Positions 1-4,973 of a stretch of 7,080 nt of DNA are shown piece after piece. The stretch is from an uncultured Lysobacter sp. Lineage in GTDB: Bacteria; Pseudomonadota; Gammaproteobacteria; Xanthomonadales; Xanthomonadaceae. Within the stretch, counting starts at the first letter, position 1. Each line of letters begins with the position of its first letter. A program made the translations under genes and the position numbers. The stretch is taken from positions 1 to 7,080 of the forward strand of contig CAMLHR010000063.1 of NCBI GenBank assembly GCA_946479915.1, given 5' to 3'. Below the pieces are notes generated by a model. It had not been told where the DNA came from, searched no databases, and was given only the letters and a program-made list of their open reading frames with translations.

Positions 1-54
1 TGGTCAACGGCCGCGCGCACAGGCTGTGGGGAATCCCACCGGAGCCTTGCCACC

Positions 55-813
55 CTGCGCCACACCCAACGCAACCACGCCCTGTCCCGCCTCCGTCTGG
101 CCGCCGTCGCGCTGGTCGCGGCGCTCGGCGCCGCGGTCGCCTTCGATGCCTCCGCGCAGGCGACCCCGGTCGCCGTCCTCCCGGGCGACGGGACGCTGCT
201 GTCCGTCTCCGCCCAGGCCGAGGCCACGCGGGTGCCGGACATCGCCAACGTTTCCGCCGGCGTGGTCACCCAGGCCGCCGATGCCGATGCCGCCATGCGC
301 GCCAACGCCGCGCAGATGGAGCGCGTGATGGCCGCCATCCGCAAGGCCGGCATCGAGGCGCGCGACGTGCAGACCGCGGGCGTCAGCGTGCATCCGCAAT
401 ACGACTACCGCGACGGCAGCACGCCGCGCATCACCGGCTACCAGGCCACCAACACCGTGAACGTCACCGTGCGCGACATCGGCGAGCTCGGCGAGGTGCT
501 CGACGCGCTGGTCGCCAGCGGCGCCAACCAGGTGCACGGCCCCAGCTTCGACATCGACGACAAGGACGCCGTCTACGACGAGGCGCGCCGCGCGGCGCTG
601 GAGAAGGCGCGGGCGCGCGCGCAGATGTATGCCGAGGCGCTGGGCATGCGGGTGCGGCGCATCGCCAGCATCTCCGAGGGCGGCGGCTTCGGCCCGCCGG
701 TGCCGATGATGCGCATGGCGATGGACGCCGCGGAGTCCGCCTCCACGCCGATCTCGCCGGGCGAAACCACGCTGACGGTCAACCTCGACGTCGTGTTCGA
801 GCTCGGCCGGTGA
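55..813 (+). CDS. SIMPL / DUF541-family exported protein; start unresolved
   Basis: The protein is predicted to be exported to the periplasm. The SIMPL (DUF541) family has no well-defined biochemical role; members have been linked to stress protection and signalling. If translation begins at CTG 55, the product has 252 residues. It opens with a signal peptide: basic residues R2, R6, R12 and R14, a hydrophobic core at about 15-30, and an Ala-Gln-Ala cleavage site after residue 36. The mature part shows the family pattern: an N-terminal strand ending in a VSAGVVT-like segment, an alternating 'DVQTAGVSVHPQYDY' stretch, a 'GYQATNTVNVTVRD' strand, a long Ala/Arg helix near 'DEARRAALEKARARA', and a C-terminal beta strand. 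There are no cysteines. The frame is open to base 1 and has no ATG, GTG or TTG before GTG 232, which would remove the signal peptide. CTG 55 has a GGAG 10 bases upstream, but an ATG left of the window remains possible. Family call strong; start weak. Confidence 0.85.
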   Translation: MRHTQRNHALSRLRLAAVALVAALGAAVAFDASAQATPVAVLPGDGTLLSVSAQAEATRVPDIANVSAGVVTQAADADAAMRANAAQMERVMAAIRKAGIEARDVQTAGVSVHPQYDYRDGSTPRITGYQATNTVNVTVRDIGELGEVLDALVASGANQVHGPSFDIDDKDAVYDEARRAALEKARARAQMYAEALGMRVRRIASISEGGGFGPPVPMMRMAMDAAESASTPISPGETTLTVNLDVVFELGR

Positions 814-953
814 GCGCGCCGCGCGAGAAGGCGGACGACCATCCCGGCTACGCGGAAGACGAGCCGCGCGATCGCGACGACGCGCACGCGCCGCACGGAC
901 GCGACGATCCGCCGCCGCCCGACGAGGGCGGCGTCGAACGCGATCCGGAGTAG
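810..953 (+). CDS. small acidic, proline-rich hypothetical protein (47 aa)
   Basis: This short ORF starts at a GTG that overlaps the stop of the SIMPL gene (GTGA, 4-base overlap), a layout typical of translational coupling. The 47-residue product has 16 Asp/Glu, 9 Pro, 6 Arg/Lys and 3 His, with no hydrophobic stretch. It should therefore be soluble and probably disordered, and it has no signal peptide or membrane segment. It includes a PPPP run at 34-37 and ends in 'DEGGVERDPE'. Third codon positions remain G/C-rich throughout, consistent with coding but not decisive at this base composition. I do not recognise a family and assign no function. Support comes from the coupled position and an uninterrupted frame up to TAG at 951-953. 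It could equally be a chance ORF in GC-rich DNA. Confidence 0.45.
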   Translation: MSAPREKADDHPGYAEDEPRDRDDAHAPHGRDDPPPPDEGGVERDPE

Positions 954-984
954 CGACCAACCGGTCGTCCGGCGCGTCGCGCCG
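954..984 (+). terminator. two adjacent inverted repeats after the small ORF; possible transcript end
   Basis: Directly after the TAG at 951-953 lies CGACC-AACC-GGTCG (954-967), a 5-bp stem with a 4-base loop. Two bases later comes CGGCGC-GTC-GCGCCG (970-984), a 6-bp all-GC stem with a 3-base loop. The position suits the end of the SIMPL/small-ORF transcript. No T-tract follows (the next bases are CTTGTCC), so it is not a canonical intrinsic terminator. The repeats are certain; the terminator role is inference. Confidence 0.25.
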
Positions 985-1037
985 CTTGTCCACGACCGAT
1001 TGCCAACGCCGGATGCGCGTGCGAATGGTGGATTGCC

Positions 1038-1059
1038 GGGCACCCACCCCGGGGTGCCC
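1038..1059 (+). repeat. GC-rich inverted repeat in the leader of the TonB-like gene
   Basis: GGGCACCC (1038-1045) and GGGTGCCC (1052-1059) form a perfect 8-bp stem around a 6-base loop. A perfect 12-base palindrome, CACCCCGGGGTG (1045-1056), overlaps it and would form a competing structure. The repeat ends 9 bases before the ribosome-binding site of the downstream gene. It could be an operator, an mRNA hairpin affecting translation, or a chance structure in GC-rich DNA. Confidence 0.45.
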
Positions 1060-1068
1060 CACCCGATC

Positions 1069-1074
1069 GGGAGG
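1069..1074 (+). promoter_or_regulatory. ribosome binding site of the TonB-like gene
   Basis: GGGAGG lies 5 bases before ATG 1080. It overlaps the alternative in-frame GTG at 1074, which would have to sit on top of the site, so ATG 1080 is the better start. Confidence 0.7.
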
Positions 1075-1079
1075 TGCGC

Positions 1080-1766
1080 ATGATCCAGGCCATCCAGCGT
1101 CCCCAGTCCTACCAGCGCGCGAGCCTCCGGCGCACGAAGCCGCGCATCGACGCGATCCGCGTGTTCGGGTACAGCAGCGCGATCGCCGCCAACCTCATCG
1201 CCGCCGGCCTGCTGCTGATGCCCTTGCAGATGCCGCCGATCGCCGCGCCCGAGGAGGAAACGATCTGGGTCGTCCCGCCGACGATCCCGCCGAAGCCCGT
1301 GCTTCCGCCGCCGATCGAACAGGTGCGTCCGCCGACCGACGTCCCGCGCGTCGTCGCGCCGACGGTGCCGGCGGACATTCCGCCGGTCGAAATCCCCGTC
1401 ATCGTCGAAGAGGGCTCGCTACCGGCGCTGCCGACGATGGAGATCGAGTTCCGGCCGACGATCGAGGCGCCGCCGGTCACCAGCGGCCCCGCGCCGTCGC
1501 AACTCCAGTACGCCTTCGCCCCGCCGCCGCCCTACCCGCGCGAGCGGATCCGCGCCGGCGACGAAGGCGTGGTCATGCTGCAGGTCCTGGTGGACGTGGA
1601 CGGCAGGCCGCTGGAGGTGGAGGTCGTCGAGAGCAGCGGCTACCGCGACATGGACCGCGCCGCGCAGCGGCACGTGCTCGCGAAGTGGCGCTTCCAGCCG
1701 GCGATGCGCGACGGCCGCGCGGTGCAGGCGATCGGGCTGGTGCCGATCGAGTTCTCGATCGACTAG
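1080..1766 (+). CDS. TonB-family energy transducer-like protein
   Basis: The product has 228 residues and TonB architecture. A basic cytoplasmic N-terminus (1-28) is followed by one hydrophobic anchor at about 29-50. A proline/valine/acidic linker (52-140) is suited to crossing the periplasm. The TonB C-terminal domain occupies about 142-228, with a PYP motif at 151-153, 'VVESSGY' at 182-188, an 'AKWRFQPA' segment at 201-208 and a closing 'VPIEF'. Family members carry energy from the inner-membrane ExbB/ExbD motor to TonB-dependent outer-membrane receptors. No exbB, exbD or receptor gene is in the window, so its partner is unknown. The anchor contains no histidine; Ala37/Asn38 occupy the region where classical TonB has its conserved His. 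The gene lies alone between a structured spacer and convergent rlmH, whose stop overlaps its own. The linker is not the Lys-Pro/Glu-Pro repeat of enterobacterial TonB, so I give no symbol. Family call firm; physiological role uncertain. Confidence 0.9.
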   Translation: MIQAIQRPQSYQRASLRRTKPRIDAIRVFGYSSAIAANLIAAGLLLMPLQMPPIAAPEEETIWVVPPTIPPKPVLPPPIEQVRPPTDVPRVVAPTVPADIPPVEIPVIVEEGSLPALPTMEIEFRPTIEAPPVTSGPAPSQLQYAFAPPPPYPRERIRAGDEGVVMLQVLVDVDGRPLEVEVVESSGYRDMDRAAQRHVLAKWRFQPAMRDGRAVQAIGLVPIEFSID

Positions 1767-2233
1767 GCGCGGTGGTAGGGGTGGTTGGCGAGCAGCGCTG
1801 CGGCGCGGTAGAGCTGCTCGGCCGCCACCAGGCGGACCAGCATGTGGGGGAGCGTCAGCGGGCCGAGCGACCAGCGTTCGTCGGCCCGCGCGAGCACGTC
1901 CGGGGCATGGCCCTCGGGACCGCCGATGAGGAAGGCGAGGTCGCGGCCCTGGGTGCGCCAGTGCTCCAGACGCGCGGCGAGCTGCTCGGACGACCACGCC
2001 TTGCCATCGCCGTCGAGGGCGACGACCCAGCAATCCTTCGGTAGCGCGGCGAGCACGCGGGCGCCTTCGTCGGACGTGGCGCGGGCGGTGTCGCGATTCT
2101 TCCCGCGCAGGCCCGGCGCGACTTCGACCAGTTCGAGCGGCAACCAGTGGGACAGCCGCTTCCGGTATTCGCCGAATCCCTCGGCGACCCAGGACGGGGC
2201 GCGTTCGCCGACGGCGACCAGGCGCGCCTTCAT
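1763..2233 (-). CDS. rlmH: 23S rRNA (pseudouridine1915-N3)-methyltransferase RlmH
   Basis: RlmH is a small SPOUT-class enzyme that uses S-adenosylmethionine to methylate N3 of pseudouridine 1915 in helix 69 of 23S rRNA on assembled 70S ribosomes. The product has 156 residues, the usual family length. Visible hallmarks are the N-terminal 'MKARLVAVGER' strand, 'LIGGPEGH' at 102-109 in the SAM-binding loop, and the knot region 'LTLPHMLVRLVAAEQLYRA' at 126-144. The protein ends in 'NHPYHRA', the characteristic C-terminal Tyr-His-Arg. The ATG at 2233 lies 9 bases after the rsfS stop and has no clear Shine-Dalgarno of its own, so translation probably depends on ribosomes arriving from rsfS. The TAG stop overlaps the stop of the convergent TonB-like gene. 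This is the last gene of the minus-strand cluster visible here. Confidence 0.97.
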   Translation of the reverse strand: MKARLVAVGERAPSWVAEGFGEYRKRLSHWLPLELVEVAPGLRGKNRDTARATSDEGARVLAALPKDCWVVALDGDGKAWSSEQLAARLEHWRTQGRDLAFLIGGPEGHAPDVLARADERWSLGPLTLPHMLVRLVAAEQLYRAAALLANHPYHRA

Positions 2234-2242
2234 GGCGCGGCG

Positions 2243-2674
2243 TTACGAGGCTTCGCGCGCTTCGCCGTCGTCACCGTACTCGTCGATCCCTTCGGGCGGC
2301 TGGTCGCCGACCGTCCACAGGCGTTCGAGCGCGTAGAACTCGCGCACGCGGGGCAGCATCACGTGGACCACCACGTCGCCCAGGTCCACCAGCACCCACT
2401 CGGCCTCGCGCTCGCCTTCCACGCCCAGCGGCTGCACGTCCAGGCGCTTGGCGAACTTCATCACCTCGTCGGCGATGGACTTGACGTGCCGGGTGGAGGT
2501 GCCCGAGGCGATCACCATGAAGTCGGTGACGCTGCTCTTGCCGCGCACGTCGATCTCGACGAGGTCCTTGGCTTTCAACTCCTCGGTCGCTTCGCGCACG
2601 GTCCTGAGCAGGGCCTCGGTCGGCGGCGGGGGATTGGGCAGGCGGGTCTTGATGACGTGGGCCGGGGTGGTCAA
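2243..2674 (-). CDS. rsfS: ribosome silencing factor RsfS (Iojap/YbeB family)
   Basis: RsfS binds ribosomal protein L14 on the large subunit and blocks joining to the 30S subunit, lowering translation when nutrients are scarce. The product has 143 residues. The conserved core includes '[19 protein letters not shown]' at 42-60, '[10 protein letters not shown]' at 62-71, '[19 protein letters not shown]' at 82-100 and '[19 protein letters not shown]' at 102-120. The start is TTG at 2674: no ATG, GTG or other TTG occurs in frame upstream within the spacer, and a GGAG sits 10 bases before it. Relative to the E. coli protein as I recall it, there is a proline-rich N-terminal extension (about residues 1-17, with a PNPPPP run) and a strongly acidic tail after residue 128. 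It lies 43 bases after nadD and 9 before rlmH; the rsfS-rlmH pairing is common in bacteria. Confidence 0.96.
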   Translation of the reverse strand: MTTPAHVIKTRLPNPPPPTEALLRTVREATEELKAKDLVEIDVRGKSSVTDFMVIASGTSTRHVKSIADEVMKFAKRLDVQPLGVEGEREAEWVLVDLGDVVVHVMLPRVREFYALERLWTVGDQPPEGIDEYGDDGEAREAS

Positions 2675-2684
2675 AGGGCGTGGG

Positions 2685-2688
2685 CTCC
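2685..2688 (-). promoter_or_regulatory. ribosome binding site supporting the rsfS TTG start
   Basis: On the minus strand GGAG lies 10 bases upstream of the TTG at 2674. It is the only purine-rich match in the 43-base nadD-rsfS spacer and supports the unusual start, though the spacing is on the long side. Confidence 0.45.
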
Positions 2689-2717
2689 GGTGGCGGGATG
2701 CGCGCAGGTTAACGGAA

Positions 2718-3404
2718 TCACGACAACGGGTCGCGCGCCCCCGAGCCTGCGCCGGGGGCCATGTATAGCCGGTGATGGTCGATGTAGGCCGCCACGGCGT
2801 CGGGCACTAAGGTGCGCCAGTCGCCGCCTCCGGCGATGGCCGCGCGGATGCGGCTGGCGGACGCGGGGTGCAGCGGCTGCGCGAGGCGCAGCAGGCGGCC
2901 GCCGCGGGACCGGCGCAGCACGTCGGCGTCGTCGGTCCACCGGCCGGCCGCGATCGCGGCGAGCGGGGGCGGAAGGTCCCGGTCCAGCGCCAGGGCGCCG
3001 CGCGCGGCGACCACCCAGTGCGCCTCGTCGATCAACGCGGGCCAGCCCTTCCACGTGGGCAGGCCGCGGAACGCATCGGCGCCCAGCACGCAGGCGACCG
3101 GTTGCGCGTCGCCGCACGTGGCGCGCAGTTCGGCGAGCGTGTCGATCGTGCGCGAGGGCACGCCGCGCTCGATCTCGCGCAGGTCCACGTTGAGCCCCGG
3201 GCGGCCGGCGACCGCCATCGCCAGCATCGCGGCGCGGTGGTGGCCGTCGGCGCCGGTGGGCGGGCGATGCGGCGGATCGGCCGCGGGCATCAGCCACACC
3301 GGTGCCTGCAGCCGGTCGCGCGCGGCCTCGGCGATGGCCAGGTGCCCGCAATGCACGGGATCGAACGTGCCGCCCTGCAGGACGAGCAGCGCGCGCTCAG
3401 GCAT
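2718..3404 (-). CDS. nadD: nicotinate-nucleotide adenylyltransferase NadD
   Basis: NadD joins nicotinate mononucleotide and ATP to give nicotinate adenine dinucleotide and pyrophosphate, the penultimate step of NAD synthesis in the cytoplasm. The product has 228 residues. The nucleotidyltransferase signature '[12 protein letters not shown]' is at 11-22, where the His-x-Gly-His element binds ATP phosphates. Further family landmarks are 'MPAADPPHR' at 39-47, 'VLGADAF' at 106-112, the tryptophans of 'WKGWPAL' at 118-124, and '[10 protein letters not shown]' at 181-190, the family's ISAT/S-x-x-R-like second signature. The fold ends near 'YIDHHRLYM' at 207-215, leaving a Gly/Ala/Arg tail of about 13 residues. 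ATG 3404 overlaps the end of holA by 8 bases and has no clear Shine-Dalgarno, which points to translational coupling. An upstream GTG at 3470 in frame would extend deep into holA and precede the conserved start, so it was rejected. Confidence 0.97.
   Translation of the reverse strand: MPERALLVLQGGTFDPVHCGHLAIAEAARDRLQAPVWLMPAADPPHRPPTGADGHHRAAMLAMAVAGRPGLNVDLREIERGVPSRTIDTLAELRATCGDAQPVACVLGADAFRGLPTWKGWPALIDEAHWVVAARGALALDRDLPPPLAAIAAGRWTDDADVLRRSRGGRLLRLAQPLHPASASRIRAAIAGGGDWRTLVPDAVAAYIDHHRLYMAPGAGSGARDPLS
2737..2759 (-). repeat. GC-rich inverted repeat in the nadD tail
   Basis: GCCCCCG (2737-2743) and CGGGGGC (2753-2759) form a 7-bp perfect stem with a 9-base loop. It encodes the poorly conserved NadD tail, about 63 bases before the rsfS start. 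No T-run follows on the minus strand, so it is not an intrinsic terminator. An mRNA-processing or stability role is possible, but chance is a fair alternative at this base composition. Confidence 0.3.
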
Positions 3405-4443
3405 GGACGAGCGCAGCGGCCTTGCGATCGGCGACCGCGAGCAGCAGGCGCTCGAGCGCCTGCCAGGCATCGTCGGTGGCGCCCGGCGGCGGCCGGCCCT
3501 TCGACGTGCGGTCCACGCGGCCGACCTCGGTGGCGAAGCGCTCCCAGCGCGCGGCGTCGTGGCGCTCCAGCGCGCGGCGGTACATCGCCTGCTTCGAATC
3601 CCAGATGCGCTGCGTCTTGAACTCGGCGGCGAGGTTGCCGCCGCTGGCCCGGGCGCGCGCCAGCGCCGCGGCCGCCTGCAGTTCCTTCGACACCATGCCG
3701 AGCATCGCCTGGATCGCCACGCCCTCGGCCTGCAGCCCGGCGAGCATGCGCGAGACCTGCGCGCCCTGCCCGTTCAACGCGGCCTCCAGCAGGCGGAACA
3801 CGTCGTAGCGCGCGGCGTCGGCCACCAGCGACTCCAGCCGCGCGGCATCCACGGGCGCGCCATCGGCCAGCAGCACCAGCTTGTCGATCTCCTGCGCGGC
3901 CGCCAGCAGGTTGCCCTCCACGCGCTCGGCCAGCAGCTCGACCGCGTCGCGCTCGAGCGCCAGCCCGCGGCCGCGCGCACGGCGCTCGATCCAGGCCGGC
4001 TGTTCGTGCGGCTTCAAGGGCCAGGCGACGACGACGTGGCCCACGCGCCCGATCGCCTCGCTCCACTTGCCCGCGTGCTGCCGGCTCCATTCCCCGGCGG
4101 TGACCAGCAGCACGACGTCCGGCGGCGGCGATTCGCAGAATTCAGAGATGACCTTCGCGCCGTCCTTGCCGGGTTTGCCGGACGGCAGGCGCACCTCAAC
4201 CAGGCGCCGCGACGCGAACAGGCTCGGCGCGTTGAACGACGAGGCGAGCTGGTCCCAGTCGTAGTCGCGGCCGTCGGCATCGTGCACTTCGCGCTCGGTG
4301 ATGCCCTGCGCGCGCGCGGCGGCGCGGATGGCGTCCGCGGCCTCGAGCACCAGCAGCGGCTCGGACCCGGCGACCAGCCACGCGGGCGCGAGGGTGCCGC
4401 CCTGGAGTTGCGCGGCGAGTCGTTCGGGCTTGAGTTCCGGCAC
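3397..4443 (-). CDS. holA: DNA polymerase III subunit delta HolA
   Basis: HolA is the delta subunit of the clamp loader; it opens the beta sliding clamp so that it can be loaded on primed DNA. The product has 348 residues, close to the roughly 343 of E. coli. The N-terminus 'MPELKPERLAAQL' followed by 'AWLVAGSEPLLVLEAADAI' at 21-39 matches the start of the AAA+-like domain, which in this family lacks a working Walker A. The middle has 'SLFASRRLVEVRLPSGK' at 74-90 and 'LAERVEGNLLAAAQEIDKL' at 171-189, a strong family landmark. The C-terminal collar region includes 'YDVFRLLEAALNG' at 213-225 and a Trp/Arg helix near 293-308. The start is GTG 4443, 20 bases after the lptE stop, chosen because it begins exactly at the conserved N-terminus. 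Its TGA overlaps the nadD start by 8 bases. Confidence 0.96.
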   Translation of the reverse strand: MPELKPERLAAQLQGGTLAPAWLVAGSEPLLVLEAADAIRAAARAQGITEREVHDADGRDYDWDQLASSFNAPSLFASRRLVEVRLPSGKPGKDGAKVISEFCESPPPDVVLLVTAGEWSRQHAGKWSEAIGRVGHVVVAWPLKPHEQPAWIERRARGRGLALERDAVELLAERVEGNLLAAAQEIDKLVLLADGAPVDAARLESLVADAARYDVFRLLEAALNGQGAQVSRMLAGLQAEGVAIQAMLGMVSKELQAAAALARARASGGNLAAEFKTQRIWDSKQAMYRRALERHDAARWERFATEVGRVDRTSKGRPPPGATDDAWQALERLLLAVADRKAAALVHA

Positions 4444-4463
4444 GGGCGTGCCTGTCGGGCGGG

Positions 4464-4964
4464 TCAGTCCGAGACGCCGCGGGCGGCGGCGTCGATGCGG
4501 CGCATGATCGCCGCGCCCATCTCGCGGCGCAGTTCGCGCGCGAGGATCTCGCGCTCGCTGTCGGTGCCGCGCGAGTTGGCCGGCGGCGACACGTAGTCGC
4601 GCGAGAGTTCCACCACCTGGCGCGGCACGAGGATCGTGTCGTCCGCCGCGCGCAGCTCGAACACCACCGCGTAGCGCAACGTGAATTCCTGCGCGCGGCC
4701 GCGCGCGTCCACGCTGAGCGGCGTGTTGCCCCAGCGCTCGTTGACGATGTGGAGCACCGCGACGTCCTCGGCACCGGCGTCGGCGGGGATCGCACCCGCG
4801 CGGGCCAGCCCGCGCGCCAGCGAGTCGGCCAGCGGGCTGTACGGGTCGCGCGCCTCGACCCGCACCGGGCCCAGGTCCGCCGGGAGGACCAGCGCATTGC
4901 GGAGGTGGAAGCCGCAGGCCGACAGGGCCAGCGCGATGCACACGAGGAAGGCGGTCCGGGTCAT
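4464..4964 (-). CDS. lptE: LPS-assembly lipoprotein LptE
   Basis: LptE is an outer-membrane lipoprotein that plugs the LptD barrel and is needed for the final insertion of lipopolysaccharide into the outer leaflet. The product has 166 residues. It has a lipoprotein signal peptide: R3, a hydrophobic core at 5-14 and the lipobox Leu-Ser-Ala-Cys with the lipidated cysteine at 17. The residue after the cysteine is Gly, not Asp, consistent with sorting to the outer membrane. 'CGFHLR' directly after the cleavage site is a strong family hallmark. The rest is typically divergent, with a conserved 'FTLRYAVVFELR' strand at 94-105 and a helical Arg-rich C-terminus. The ATG at 4964 is 9 bases after the leuS stop, and holA follows 20 bases later. 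This leuS-lptE-holA order is widespread in gammaproteobacteria. Confidence 0.95.
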   Translation of the reverse strand: MTRTAFLVCIALALSACGFHLRNALVLPADLGPVRVEARDPYSPLADSLARGLARAGAIPADAGAEDVAVLHIVNERWGNTPLSVDARGRAQEFTLRYAVVFELRAADDTILVPRQVVELSRDYVSPPANSRGTDSEREILARELRREMGAAIMRRIDAAARGVSD

Positions 4965-4973
4965 GGGTCCAGT

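Noticed and set aside
26..328. A GTG-started ORF in frame 2 at the left end as a separate gene or alternative SIMPL start
   Set aside because: It yields a Pro/Arg-rich product with no motif and is out of frame with the signal peptide. It could matter only if the sequence had an indel between about 47 and 82, which cannot be shown here.
1000..1029. Possible sigma-70 promoter for the TonB-like gene: TTGCCA, 18-base spacer, AATGGT
   Set aside because: The -10 match is poor and such partial matches are common. It is worth noting only because it lies in the right spacer.
4..1062. A 352-codon minus-strand open frame antisense to the SIMPL gene and the small ORF
   Set aside because: The product is Arg/Gly/His/Ala-rich with no motif. 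The plus strand carries a signal peptide and SIMPL pattern, so this is a shadow frame.
986..2044. A 352-codon plus-strand open frame running through the TonB-like gene and into rlmH
   Set aside because: It reads the TonB-like gene in the wrong frame and then runs antisense to rlmH, giving Arg/Ala-rich sequence with no domain.
2812..4596. A 594-codon plus-strand open frame antisense to nadD, holA and part of lptE
   Set aside because: Its product is low-complexity Arg/Ala/Gly sequence with no recognisable domain, while the opposite strand encodes clear conserved proteins.
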